From positions 1 to 64,000 of the forward strand of contig NZ_JACVEL010000005.1 in assembly GCF_014518315.1 (NCBI RefSeq): 64,000 nt of DNA, written 5' to 3'. Shown piece by piece: positions 53,921 through 62,681 of the stretch. The position numbers were made by a program, and so were the translations under genes. The notes under the pieces are model-generated. The model did no database searches. It was not told the DNA's origin and worked only from the letters and a program-made list of their open reading frames with translations. Source of the stretch: Taishania pollutisoli (GTDB taxonomy: Bacteria > Bacteroidota > Bacteroidia > Flavobacteriales_D > Crocinitomicaceae). Numbering within the stretch: the stretch's first letter is position 1; every line of letters begins with the position of its first letter.

Positions 53921-55090
53921 ATGGAAAAAAACAGGCCAATATACAAAATCTGTACCCTTTTTGTGTTAATTTTAGTTGCCACGGGGATTTTAACAATTGA
54001 TTCCCATGCACAAAAAGATGAATTGTTCAATTCAGCCATTAAAACCGTGGTGATCGATGCCGGGCACGGAGGAAAAGATCCCGGGTGTAACGGGGCACAT
54101 TCCAATGAAAAAACAGTTTGTCTGAACATGGCACTGGCACTGGGTGAGATGATCAAAAAGAATTACCCGGAAATAAAGGTTGTTTATACCCGTGACAAAG
54201 ATGTATTTGTGGAACTGGATGAGCGGGCAAAAATTGCCAACCGCAATAACGCCGACCTGTTTATCTGTATTCACGCCAACTCAGCAGGACCTGCAGCTTA
54301 TGGGGCAGAAACCTACGTTTTGGGACTCCACCGGACCGAATCACAGCAAAAGATCGCCGAGCGGGAAAACTCCACAATTTACCTGGAGGATGACGGAGGT
54401 GAAAAATACAAAGGATTTGACCTCTCACCGGACGCCATCATAGCACGCCAGTTACAATTGAGCATTTTCCTGGATCAATCCATTAATTACGCCAGCAAAG
54501 TGCAGGCGGAATTTAAAACGCTCGGCCGTCACGACAGAGGTGTCAAACAGGCAGGATTTCTTGTACTCTACAAAACTACCATGCCGAGTGTGCTGATTGA
54601 AACCGGCTTTTTAACCAATCCGCAGGAAGAAAACTTCCTGGGAAATAAGGAAAATCAAAAGAAAATGGCCGAGGCAATGTTCAGCGCCTTTCGTAAATAT
54701 AAAAACGAGTTGGAAGGTGTCCACGTTGATACAAAAACTCCAATTACGAATTCCAGCCAGAATTCAGGAACAACTACACAGCAAACGACAGAAACAACAA
54801 CTGAGGATGAAAAAGAGAATAATAACAAAGTTGTCTTCCGTATCCAGATTCAAACCTCTCAAAAACGCATCCCTACCTCCAGTAAAGAGTTTAAGGGGAT
54901 GCCGATTTATGAATACCAACAGGACGGACTTTACAAGTACGCCACAGGATATTTTGTAAGCGACTTCAAATCAGCAAATAACCACAAAAATGAATTGAGA
55001 AATACCGGCTTTGAACATGCATTTGTCATTGCCTTTTTAAACGGAGAACGCATTAATTTGGAAAAAGCTATTAAATTAGCAGAAAATTAA
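53921..55090 (+). CDS. N-acetylmuramoyl-L-alanine amidase (Amidase_3) with C-terminal SPOR-like domain
   Basis: Periplasmic zinc amidase that removes stem peptides from peptidoglycan, typically during cell separation. From the ATG at 53921 the signal peptide is MEKNRPIYK plus a hydrophobic stretch to SHAQ; an ATG at 53888 would add 11 residues. Catalytic and zinc residues are in VVIDAGHGGKDPGC (His), HSNEKTVCLNMA (Glu), CIHANSAGP (His) and VLIETGFLTNPQEE (Glu). A Thr/Gln/Glu-rich linker leads to a SPOR-like end (VVFRIQIQTSQKRI.. ATGYFVSDFKSANNHKNEL) that may bind denuded septal glycan. It is followed by the MCE gene after 5 bases. Confidence 0.92.
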   Translation: MEKNRPIYKICTLFVLILVATGILTIDSHAQKDELFNSAIKTVVIDAGHGGKDPGCNGAHSNEKTVCLNMALALGEMIKKNYPEIKVVYTRDKDVFVELDERAKIANRNNADLFICIHANSAGPAAYGAETYVLGLHRTESQQKIAERENSTIYLEDDGGEKYKGFDLSPDAIIARQLQLSIFLDQSINYASKVQAEFKTLGRHDRGVKQAGFLVLYKTTMPSVLIETGFLTNPQEENFLGNKENQKKMAEAMFSAFRKYKNELEGVHVDTKTPITNSSQNSGTTTQQTTETTTEDEKENNNKVVFRIQIQTSQKRIPTSSKEFKGMPIYEYQQDGLYKYATGYFVSDFKSANNHKNELRNTGFEHAFVIAFLNGERINLEKAIKLAEN

Positions 55091-55095
55091 TTGTT

Positions 55096-56133
55096 TTGAA
55101 AATCTCTAAGGAACTTAAGACGGGTGTTATATCCATCGTGGCGATCGGATTACTGATCGCAGGGGTTAACTTTCTGAAAGGCAACAGCTTTTTTGGAGGC
55201 GATGATGTATATTACGTTTATTTATCTGAATCAGGCGGCGTTGCTCCTGCTACTTCCGTTTATGTGAACGGGGTCATTGTCGGAAAAGTACTGGAAGTAG
55301 GTCTGACAGGAGAAAAAGAAGAAAATAAAAAAGTCCTGATGAAATTCAATATTCAGGATCGTAACTTCAGAATTCCGGTTGGCTCCAACATCCACGCAGG
55401 GAGTGTTGACTTACTCAGCAAAGGTTTGATTATCATCCCGAATGAAGACATTTCAAAGTATCACAACCCTTCGGACTACATCCAGGGAGACATTACCAGC
55501 AGTTTGATGTCCGAAGTAAAACAATACGCGGATCCGCTGATTCAAAAAGTTTCTGCAGTTGCCAATTCACTGGATAAATTCATCGTTTCATTTTCTGCTT
55601 TCTGGGATACAACCGCTAATTCCGAACTGAAAGAAACATTTAATGAAGTACAGTCGGCCTTAAAAAAATTCGGTAATGTAGCAACAGAACTGGAAGGGTT
55701 GATGGTAACGGAGAAAGCAAAACTTTCCCGTATTTTCAGCAATGTGGAATCCATTACTTCCAACCTGCATAAGAGCAATGAGAAAATCGAAGGAATCATT
55801 GGCAATGCAAAAACATTTACCGACGACCTGGTAACTGCCGATTTTAAAGGTACAATTGAAGAAGCAAAAATGACGCTCAACAAGTTCAATACGATGCTGG
55901 ATGCGGCTACAAAAGGAGAAGGGACCCTCGGAAAATTGCTTTCCGACGAGCAATTGTACAACGAGTTGAACACAACCAATCAGCGTTTGCAAAGCCTGGT
56001 AGGTGATATTGAAAAACACCCGGAACGGTACATTCACTTCTCCGTTTTCGGAGCAAAAACAAAAGGAGTACCTTTGTCACCAAGTGAAGAACGGAAATTA
56101 AAACAATTGTTGGACTCAACAAATCTGAAATAA
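55096..56133 (+). CDS. MCE (MlaD-type) lipid-transport protein, TTG start
   Basis: Inner-membrane-anchored periplasmic protein of the MCE family, the substrate-binding part of Mla-like phospholipid transporters. One transmembrane helix (about 8-25, KTGVISIVAIGLLIAGVNFL) precedes the MCE domain (about 35-125: GGVAPATSVYVNGVIVGKVL and SVDLLSKGLIIIPN), then a long helical coiled region (about 140-300) and PERYIHFSVFG. The only start at the conserved N-terminus is TTG at 55096. The ATPase and permease partners are not in the window. Its stop touches the ATG of the Fe-S membrane protein. Confidence 0.9.
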   Translation: MKISKELKTGVISIVAIGLLIAGVNFLKGNSFFGGDDVYYVYLSESGGVAPATSVYVNGVIVGKVLEVGLTGEKEENKKVLMKFNIQDRNFRIPVGSNIHAGSVDLLSKGLIIIPNEDISKYHNPSDYIQGDITSSLMSEVKQYADPLIQKVSAVANSLDKFIVSFSAFWDTTANSELKETFNEVQSALKKFGNVATELEGLMVTEKAKLSRIFSNVESITSNLHKSNEKIEGIIGNAKTFTDDLVTADFKGTIEEAKMTLNKFNTMLDAATKGEGTLGKLLSDEQLYNELNTTNQRLQSLVGDIEKHPERYIHFSVFGAKTKGVPLSPSEERKLKQLLDSTNLK

Positions 56134-57468
56134 ATGATTAGCGGTATTGTATTCGGCATTTTATTGGTAGGAAGCTTCGGATTCTTTACCTGGAACGTAT
56201 GGAAGATCCGTCAGAATATTCTCCTGGGAAGGGAATTGGACAGAACGGACAATCCGAAAGAGCGTTGGAGAACAATGATCCTGGTGGCATTCGGGCAAAA
56301 GAAAATGTTTCAGCGTCCGATTCCGGCAATCCTTCACTTATTCATCTATGCGGCATTTGTGATTACACAAATCGAATTGATTGAGATTGTTGTAGATGGT
56401 TTCTCAGGACATCACCGGATTTTCAGACCCGCACTGGGCGGCTTTTACACCTTTATCATCAGTTTTATTGAAATTCTTTCCGTACTGGCGTTTGTGGCAA
56501 CCATTGCCTTTTTGGCACGCAGAAACCTGTTAAAAATTCCGCGATTTACGATGCGGGAAATGGTTGGCTGGGCAAAAACGGATGCCAATTTGATTCTTTT
56601 CTTTGAATTTTTACTGGTGACTTGCATCTTCATGATGAACGGGGCCGATGAAGTACTTTACAGCAGAGGGCTTTCTCATGCGGAAAACCTGGGAGACGGT
56701 TCATTCGGGTTTGCCGTTACGCAACACATCGGGCCGGCATTCTTCGGCGGACTTTCCGACGGAGCATTGCACGTGATTGAGCGCATCGGATGGTGGGGAC
56801 ATATTGTAATGGTATTTGTTTTCCTGAATTATTTGCCCTTCTCCAAGCATTTTCACATTTTACTGGCATTTCCGAACACGTATTATTCCAACCTGGAAAA
56901 AAAAGGACGGTTTACCAACCTGGCATCTGTTACCAATGAAGTAAAATTGATGATGGATCCGACAGCAGATCCATTTGCAGCTCCGGCAGATGGTGCGGTC
57001 GCAGAACCACAGCGTTTCGGTGCGAAGGACGTAACTGACCTGACCTGGAAAAGCTTGCTGGATGCGTATACCTGTACGGAATGTGGTCGTTGTTCTTCCG
57101 CCTGTCCGGCAAATCAGACAGGGAAATTACTTTCTCCACGTAAAATCATGATGGAAACACGCGATCGTTTGGAAGTGGTCGGTGATAACATTCGCAAGCA
57201 TGGAAAAGAGTATGATGATGGAAAAAGTTTGTTGTTTGACCACATCACAGAAGAAGAAATCTGGGCATGTACATCGTGTAACGCGTGTGTGCAGGAATGT
57301 CCTGTAAATATTGACCCGCTTTCGATTATCATGGAAATGCGCCGTTACCTGGTAATGGAAGAGTCAAAAATGCCAAGTGAGTTAACCGGAATGTTGACCA
57401 ATATAGAAAACAACGGGGCACCGTGGCAGTTTTCTCCGACAGACCGCCTCAATTGGAAAGACGAGTAG
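56134..57468 (+). CDS. Membrane-bound 4Fe-4S protein (HdrD/GlpC-like electron carrier, 444 aa)
   Basis: About six transmembrane helices cover residues 1-270 (for example TFIISFIEILSVLAFVATIA), with several histidines that could bind heme b as in NarI-like subunits. The C-terminal cytoplasmic part holds two 4Fe-4S clusters: Cys314, 317, 320, 324 (CTECGRCSSACP) and Cys379, 382, 385, 389 (CTSCNACVQECP). The second partner, a CCG-domain protein, is encoded at 57924. Together they resemble heterodisulfide-reductase-type modules that move electrons between the quinone pool and an unknown cytoplasmic acceptor. The start ATG follows the MCE stop with no gap. Confidence 0.85.
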   Translation: MISGIVFGILLVGSFGFFTWNVWKIRQNILLGRELDRTDNPKERWRTMILVAFGQKKMFQRPIPAILHLFIYAAFVITQIELIEIVVDGFSGHHRIFRPALGGFYTFIISFIEILSVLAFVATIAFLARRNLLKIPRFTMREMVGWAKTDANLILFFEFLLVTCIFMMNGADEVLYSRGLSHAENLGDGSFGFAVTQHIGPAFFGGLSDGALHVIERIGWWGHIVMVFVFLNYLPFSKHFHILLAFPNTYYSNLEKKGRFTNLASVTNEVKLMMDPTADPFAAPADGAVAEPQRFGAKDVTDLTWKSLLDAYTCTECGRCSSACPANQTGKLLSPRKIMMETRDRLEVVGDNIRKHGKEYDDGKSLLFDHITEEEIWACTSCNACVQECPVNIDPLSIIMEMRRYLVMEESKMPSELTGMLTNIENNGAPWQFSPTDRLNWKDE

Positions 57469-57484
57469 TGTACAATCACACATC

Positions 57485-57916
57485 ATGGATAAAAAAACAG
57501 ACCAACACTTAATTGAAACAAAAGAAAACGGAAAACTGATCAGTCCCATATTACCGGAACACGTAAAGAATTATTTAATTGACATTGACGGGACGATTTG
57601 TGATGACATACCGAATGAAGAACCGGAGCGAATGGCTACAGCAGCTTTGTATCCGGATGCACTGGAGATATTGAACAAGTGGTATGACGAAGGACATATC
57701 ATTACGTTTTTTACCTCACGAACGGAAGAACACCGTCCGGTAACAGAAGAATGGCTGAACAAAAACGGGTTTAAATACCATGGTATTTTGTTCGGAAAAC
57801 CACGGGGAGGAAATTATCACTGGATCGATAATCACCTGGTAAAGGCGACGCGATTCGAAGGTAAGTTTACCGACCTGGAGGAACGGGAAGTGAAGATACA
57901 AGTATTTAAAAAATAG
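57485..57916 (+). CDS. HAD-like phosphatase domain protein (143 aa)
   Basis: Small HAD-superfamily protein: motif I is YLIDIDGTICDD (about 32-42), motif II TFFTSRTEEHRPVTEEWL (Thr/Ser about 78-80), and the acidic end GGNYHWIDNHLVKATRFEG. Homologues are often labelled phosphoheptose isomerase or LNS2-like in databases, which the sequence does not support. Substrate unknown. It lies between the two Fe-S genes, 17 bases after the first and 8 bases before the second, so it is part of the operon. Confidence 0.75.
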   Translation: MDKKTDQHLIETKENGKLISPILPEHVKNYLIDIDGTICDDIPNEEPERMATAALYPDALEILNKWYDEGHIITFFTSRTEEHRPVTEEWLNKNGFKYHGILFGKPRGGNYHWIDNHLVKATRFEGKFTDLEEREVKIQVFKK

Positions 57917-57923
57917 TTGTTTT

Positions 57924-58712
57924 ATGAGTAATCTGAGAGTGCCGACAATGGCAGAACTAATGGCAAGCGGAGAAACAGCCGAAATCCTTTTCTGGGTAGG
58001 TTGTTCGGGGAGTTTTGATGACCGTGCGAAAAAAATTACCAAGGCCATTGTCAAAATATTGAATCATTGTGATGTAAAATTTGGAGTACTGGGAACAGAA
58101 GAAAGCTGTACCGGTGATCCTGCAAAACGTGCCGGGAATGAGTTTACATTCCAGATGCAGGCAATGATGAATATTCAGGTGCTGGACGGTTATGAAGTAA
58201 AAAAAATCGTTACCGGATGCCCACATTGCTTCAATACATTGAAAAATGAATATCCGGAACTGGGAGGAACCTACGAAGTCATTCACCATACGCAATTGAT
58301 CCAGGAACTGATCGATTCAGGGAAACTGACGGTACAGGGCGGAACATACAAAGGGAAAAAAATCACCTTCCATGATCCGTGCTACCTCGGGCGCGCCAAT
58401 GATGTGTACGAAGCCCCGCGCGAGCTGATCACCAAACTGGACGCGGAACTGGTCGAAATGAAACGCTGCAAGACCAACGGACTGTGCTGTGGTGCAGGAG
58501 GAGCGCAAATGTTTAAAGAAGCTGAAAAAGGCAACAAGGAAGTCAACGTATTGCGTACAGAAGATGCATTGGAGGTTGCCCCTGAAATCATCGCGACTGG
58601 TTGTCCTTTCTGCAATACCATGATGACCGACGGTGTGAAACACTTCGAGAAGGAACAGGAAATTAAAGTGTTGGACGTAGCAGAATTGATCGCAAATGCA
58701 GCAGACTTATAA
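57924..58712 (+). CDS. CCG-domain Fe-S protein (HdrB/GlpC-like, 262 aa)
   Basis: Soluble partner of the membrane Fe-S protein at 56134. Two CCG domains are visible: the first has WVGCSGSFDDRAKKI and TGCPHCFNTLKNEYPELGG, the second FHDPCYLGRANDVYEAPREL, NGLCCGAGGAQMF and ATGCPFCNTMMTDGV. In HdrB such cysteines bind noncubane 4Fe-4S clusters for disulfide reduction. The electron acceptor here is unknown. Its last 17 bases overlap the next gene, suggesting coupled translation. Confidence 0.87.
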   Translation: MSNLRVPTMAELMASGETAEILFWVGCSGSFDDRAKKITKAIVKILNHCDVKFGVLGTEESCTGDPAKRAGNEFTFQMQAMMNIQVLDGYEVKKIVTGCPHCFNTLKNEYPELGGTYEVIHHTQLIQELIDSGKLTVQGGTYKGKKITFHDPCYLGRANDVYEAPRELITKLDAELVEMKRCKTNGLCCGAGGAQMFKEAEKGNKEVNVLRTEDALEVAPEIIATGCPFCNTMMTDGVKHFEKEQEIKVLDVAELIANAADL

Positions 58713-59145
58713 CAATTTATTTGAACACCTTCCCGATTCAAGCAAAATCTGGATTTATCAGAATCAGGGAGCGATTCCACAGGAGGTACAGAAAGCAATT
58801 CAAGCGAAATTAGATGTATTCGTTCGCCAATGGGCCGCACACAAAGTACAATTGTACGGCGCTTCTGCTATCCTGGAAGATTATTTCATTGTACTGGCAG
58901 TTGACGAAAATATGACAGCCGCTTCCGGTTGTTCCATTGACAGTTCTGTTCATTTCATCAAAGAACTGGAAAAGGAATTCAACCTCCGCTTGTTTGACCG
59001 GTTGCACGTCCTGATTGAAGAGAACGGGGAAAAGAAAATCGTTCACTTTTCAGATGTAAGCAAGCATAAAGGAGCAACGTTTTTTGACCCGATGGTAACA
59101 TGCCTTGGAGAGTTGAGAACAACCTGGATGAAGGTAGTTGAGTGA
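58696..59145 (+). CDS. Conserved Bacteroidetes protein of unknown function (149 aa)
   Basis: It begins MQQTYNNLFEHLPDSSKIWI and has the conserved-looking stretches FVRQWAAHKVQLYGASAILE, ENMTAASGCSIDSSVHFIKE and LFDRLHVLIEENGEKK. Homologues in Flavobacteria are commonly named ABC transporter ATPase, but there is no Walker A, Walker B or signature motif, so that name looks wrong. The Gly-Cys-Ser in AASGCSIDSS could be a catalytic or metal site. Last gene of the amidase operon, overlapping the CCG gene by 17 bases. Confidence 0.75.
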   Translation: MQQTYNNLFEHLPDSSKIWIYQNQGAIPQEVQKAIQAKLDVFVRQWAAHKVQLYGASAILEDYFIVLAVDENMTAASGCSIDSSVHFIKELEKEFNLRLFDRLHVLIEENGEKKIVHFSDVSKHKGATFFDPMVTCLGELRTTWMKVVE

Positions 59146-59183
59146 ATTGGTAATTTTGAATACTGAATTTAAATGGATTTGGT

Positions 59184-59215
59184 ATCACGTACAATGATCC
59201 GTGATTCTCTTTTAT
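59184..59215 (+). terminator. Weak possible terminator of the amidase operon
   Basis: ATCACG (59184-59189), a 10-base loop and CGTGAT (59200-59205), then TCTCTTTTATT. The stem is short and the T tract is interrupted. Confidence 0.35.
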
Positions 59216-59271
59216 TCAGCATTTATTTCATTTTTTGATTAAATTTAGCAACGAATCTGTTCAGCTAAAGG

Positions 59272-60096
59272 ATGTCGCGAATGAACTACATACTGCCCTT
59301 ACTTTTTATCACACTTTTTTCCGTCCAAACGTTTGCGTGTTCGATCATCTATTACGTCGACAGTAAAACAGGCCACATCTATTTTGTCAACAATGAGGAT
59401 TACTGGTATGATGTAAAACCCTACATTCAGATTGTCCCGGCTTCACACAATGAATTGGGGAGAATCTGGTATGGTTGGAAAAATTTCGGGCAGGGCGGTG
59501 TGAACGAGAAAGGACTGGTCATCGACGGTGCAACAACACCCGAGCAAAACATCCCGGAAGGATATAGCTCCTCTCCAACCGGCAATCTTACAGACGAACT
59601 ACTGGCAAACTGCAGTACGGTAAATGAAGCTGTCCTCTATTTAGAAGAACAGAAAGTAGCTCTGAAAAACGCACACATTGTACTCGGAGACAGAACGGGT
59701 AGTGCCGTAATTATCGAATGGGTGAATGGTCGTCAACAGCTTGTCCCCATCCAGAACAACCGACTTGTTGCAACCAATTTTAATCTTTCGGACACCAATC
59801 AAATGGAAACTTGCTGGCGTTATCCCCTCATCCAGGAAGGTTTGGATCAACTGGATGCAGCGAATCCAACAGAAACAATTGATCTGAAGGCAGTTGGGAA
59901 TGTACTGGGAAAGGTAGTTCAACTTCCTCAACCGGATGCTACCGGTAAAATAGGAGGTACACTTTATACGACTTTCATTGACCTGACGGAAATGAAACTC
60001 GTTCTGGTATACCAACTGGACAATTCAAAGGTCCACAAGCTGGATATTCTAGCGGAGTTGGAAACGGGTAAAAAAAGAAAGATTAAATTGGGGTAG
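59272..60096 (+). CDS. Secreted linear-amide / choloylglycine-hydrolase-type Ntn hydrolase (274 aa)
   Basis: The signal peptide (MSRMNYILPLLFITLFSVQT) ends at FA, directly before Cys23 (FACSIIYYV), which would be the N-terminal nucleophile after cleavage. Supporting family features are YFVNNEDYWYDV (Asn/Asp pair), GQGGVNEKGLVIDGATTP and ENMN-like VATNFNLSDTNQ, then GGTLYTTFIDLTEMKLVLVY. The family includes penicillin V acylase, bile-salt hydrolase and acylhomoserine-lactone acylases. The substrate cannot be told. A second ATG at 59281 is possible. A single gene after the amidase operon. Confidence 0.78.
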   Translation: MSRMNYILPLLFITLFSVQTFACSIIYYVDSKTGHIYFVNNEDYWYDVKPYIQIVPASHNELGRIWYGWKNFGQGGVNEKGLVIDGATTPEQNIPEGYSSSPTGNLTDELLANCSTVNEAVLYLEEQKVALKNAHIVLGDRTGSAVIIEWVNGRQQLVPIQNNRLVATNFNLSDTNQMETCWRYPLIQEGLDQLDAANPTETIDLKAVGNVLGKVVQLPQPDATGKIGGTLYTTFIDLTEMKLVLVYQLDNSKVHKLDILAELETGKKRKIKLG

Positions 60097-60134
60097 TTAC
60101 AAGCAAAGACACTTCTCACACGAAAACGTAAAAA

Positions 60135-60500
60135 ATGAAGATCAGAACAGTGAAAATACGACGGAAAAACACGCCTTCGATCGCCAAATTAAACAATACG
60201 ACAATTGCTGTTCACACACGATTTGTAACAAAAGGGAGTGAATGGCACATGACTATTCCGACTCAAATTATCATTGAGGAAAACAAAAACGAAACATTCA
60301 TCACTTGCTACGGACAAATGACCAAACCGTTTCTCCTGTCATTGGCTTTTGGGTTAGTTTGTCCTTTTCCCGCACTTGTTAGCAACCAGTTGCTGATATA
60401 CCTTCTTCTATGCCTTGGATTGTTCGCAATTTTGTTTGTTTTTTTCATGAATCGCATTGTATATACAACCAAAGATTATCTGAAAAGATTGCAAATATAA
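60135..60500 (+). CDS. Small membrane protein of unknown function (121 aa)
   Basis: A basic N-terminal stretch (MKIRTVKIRRKNT) is followed by a polar beta-like region and two transmembrane helices (about 68-88 PFLLSLAFGLVCPFPALVS and 89-110 LLIYLLLCLGLFAILFVFFM), ending RIVYTTKDYLKRLQI. No family recognised. It has no clear promoter and starts 38 bases after the Ntn hydrolase, so it may ride on that transcript. Confidence 0.65.
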   Translation: MKIRTVKIRRKNTPSIAKLNNTTIAVHTRFVTKGSEWHMTIPTQIIIEENKNETFITCYGQMTKPFLLSLAFGLVCPFPALVSNQLLIYLLLCLGLFAILFVFFMNRIVYTTKDYLKRLQI

Positions 60501-60591
60501 GCCATTCATGAATTAATCCCTATATCCGAAAAATTGAATAGTTTTAACCTGAAAATCGTTCACATCACTTCCATCGAATAAAAAAAGTAAA

Positions 60592-61338
60592 ATGAAGTTA
60601 AAATTACTAGCTACAATCACATTACCCCTCTTCTTCAGTCCGTTTTCTTTTTCCCAAAATAATGTGAAAGACTTATTGGAGAAAGCGCATCTGGCACGCC
60701 AGGAAACGGGTATAGAAACAGCAATTGAGTTGTATACAAAAGTGATCGAATTAGATCCGACAAACATAGATGCTTATTATTACAGAGCAGATATTCTGGC
60801 CGTGTTCAATGCAACAAGCAGCATTGAGGACTTTCTAAAAGTAATCGAATTAGACTCCTTACATGAAGAAGCACTGCATGGTGCGGCATACTATTATTCG
60901 TTCAACGGTAATCATGAAAAAGCAGCGTATTATTTAGAAAAGGCACTCGCTGTAAATCCGCAAAGTACGAACAATCTTTTTCTACAAGTGAAACGTGAAA
61001 TTCGCAAGGAAAATTACGAAAAGGCTTTAATAATGTGTAATCAAATCATATCCCAACAGGATGAGTCATCCATTTGGCCAACTTTATTAGAACGTGGACG
61101 CATCTATTTCTTTACGGGAAAAAATCAAGAAGCAATTTCAGATTTTGAAACATGTTTCAAGGATGATATGTACGGCAAGTACAGTTCACAAGACTTTGAA
61201 ATGTGCGGAGATGCCTATGAGAAAATAGGAGAATTGGAACAGGCGTGTGAAAAATGGGATCTGGCAATCAACCATTTTGATGTAGACGTACCTTCCGAAA
61301 CGGCCATTCAAAAAGTGGAGAACAAATGCAAAAAGTAA
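60592..61338 (+). CDS. Secreted TPR-repeat protein (248 aa)
   Basis: The signal peptide is MKLKLLATITLPLFFSPFSFS. Five or so TPR units fill the rest (AIELYTKVIELDPTNIDAYY; AAYYLEKALAVNPQSTNNLF; CEKWDLAINHF), so it acts as a periplasmic protein-interaction scaffold. The partner is unknown. It stands alone with 90-base gaps on either side. Confidence 0.8.
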   Translation: MKLKLLATITLPLFFSPFSFSQNNVKDLLEKAHLARQETGIETAIELYTKVIELDPTNIDAYYYRADILAVFNATSSIEDFLKVIELDSLHEEALHGAAYYYSFNGNHEKAAYYLEKALAVNPQSTNNLFLQVKREIRKENYEKALIMCNQIISQQDESSIWPTLLERGRIYFFTGKNQEAISDFETCFKDDMYGKYSSQDFEMCGDAYEKIGELEQACEKWDLAINHFDVDVPSETAIQKVENKCKK

Positions 61339-61420
61339 CCGCTTATACGATTACCTTAGCCTGTGTGAAACTGATTTTGCTTTGTGTATAATTAATTGAA
61401 TGCCTTTAAGAACAACCACC

Positions 61421-62452
61421 ATGTACAATTTCAAAAACGATTATTCCGAAGGGACGCATCCCAACATTATCAACAAATTGGTAGAAACCAACCTGCTTCA
61501 GCAATCCGGTTATGGAGAAGACGCCTACTCCATTGCTGCCAAAGAACGGTTACAACAACAGTTGAACAATTCCGAAGCTGCCATCTATTTCGTATCGGGT
61601 GGTACGCAGGCCAATCTATTGGTGATTTCGGCAACACTACGTATCCATGAAGCAGTCATCAGTGCAGAGACGGGCCATATTTTTGCGCACGAAACGGGTG
61701 CAATCGAAGCAATCGGGCACCGGGTGATCACCGTTACTACCACTGACGGGAAATTATCTCCGAAAGCGATTCAAACAGTATTAACCGATTATTCATTGCG
61801 ACCGCACGTAGTAAAACCGAAGCTGGTATACATCTCTAATTCAACCGAAATCGGTACCATTTACAGCAAGAAAGAACTACAGGAACTATCTGCTTGTTGC
61901 AAAGCACACCAATTGATCCTGTTTATGGATGGTGCACGATTAGGGCACGCATTAACGGCAGAAAACAATGACCTGACACTGGCAGATCTTTCTAAATTGA
62001 CAGACGTATTTTACATCGGCGGAACAAAAAACGGAGCATTATTGGAGGAAGCCATTGTATTTAACTCTCCCGATTTAGCTCCTGAATTTGATTATGTATT
62101 GAAGCAAAAAGGAGCGTTGTTGGCAAAAGGCAGGATATTGGGAATTCAGTTTCTCGAATTGTTTAAAGACAATTTGTACTTCGACCTTGCAAAACACGCC
62201 AACAGGATGGCCGGGAAGATTGCAACAGCAATTCAAGAAAACGGTTATTCATTTTTAACTCCTCCTGTAACCAATCAGCTCTTCCCTATCTTGCCTCAAT
62301 CGCTCATCAAACAACTCAGCGAAAAGTATGTATTTTACGAATGGAAAGTAATGGATGACCAACATTCAGTCGTCCGGCTGATTACCTCCTGGGCTACGGA
62401 TGAACACATGGTCGATGAATTGATCCATGATTTAAACACATGGCATCGGTAG
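61421..62452 (+). CDS. ltaE: Low-specificity threonine aldolase family (PLP) enzyme
   Basis: PLP enzyme that splits threonine or allo-threonine to glycine and acetaldehyde; cytoplasmic. It begins MYNFKNDYSEGTHPNI, typical of the family; an ATG at 61400 adds seven residues. PLP lysine 203 is in FYIGGTKNGALL, with the usual DGARLGHAL and VSGGTQANL motifs. The length of 343 residues is normal. The related beta-eliminating lyases (tyrosine phenol-lyase type) are a less likely alternative. Confidence 0.9.
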   Translation: MYNFKNDYSEGTHPNIINKLVETNLLQQSGYGEDAYSIAAKERLQQQLNNSEAAIYFVSGGTQANLLVISATLRIHEAVISAETGHIFAHETGAIEAIGHRVITVTTTDGKLSPKAIQTVLTDYSLRPHVVKPKLVYISNSTEIGTIYSKKELQELSACCKAHQLILFMDGARLGHALTAENNDLTLADLSKLTDVFYIGGTKNGALLEEAIVFNSPDLAPEFDYVLKQKGALLAKGRILGIQFLELFKDNLYFDLAKHANRMAGKIATAIQENGYSFLTPPVTNQLFPILPQSLIKQLSEKYVFYEWKVMDDQHSVVRLITSWATDEHMVDELIHDLNTWHR

Positions 62453-62554
62453 ATCGGGAAAAGTCGTTGTGAAATTCAGCAAAAAGTGCGTATTCGTCAG
62501 ACGGTAAATCTGTTGACTTTCTGTGCCTTCTCTTTTTTATTTCAAAAAATCGTT

Positions 62555-62562
62555 TATTTTTG
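62555..62562 (+). promoter_or_regulatory. -7-like element before the small ORF and SDR gene
   Basis: TATTTTTG fits TAnnTTTG, eight bases before the ATG of a 18-codon ORF (62570) and 120 bases before the SDR ATG. No -33 TTG. Confidence 0.3.
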
Positions 62563-62569
62563 GATAGAA

Positions 62570-62626
62570 ATGATGATAGAACCGATCATCTGTAAAAAGT
62601 GTACAACAACCCTGAATTTGTATTAA
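62570..62626 (+). CDS. Possible short leader ORF (18 aa)
   Basis: ATG ATG to TAA encodes MMIEPIICKKCTTTLNLY, with a CxxC and three Thr in a row. It begins just after a -7-like box and ends 55 bases before the SDR gene; an inverted repeat GATGAT / ATCATC lies in its first half. It may be a leader peptide, or chance. No other evidence for translation. Confidence 0.2.
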   Translation: MMIEPIICKKCTTTLNLY

Positions 62627-62681
62627 CAGATTGGTATCCTTTCAACGGACATTTGCAACATCATCTTAAAAACAGGAAAAA

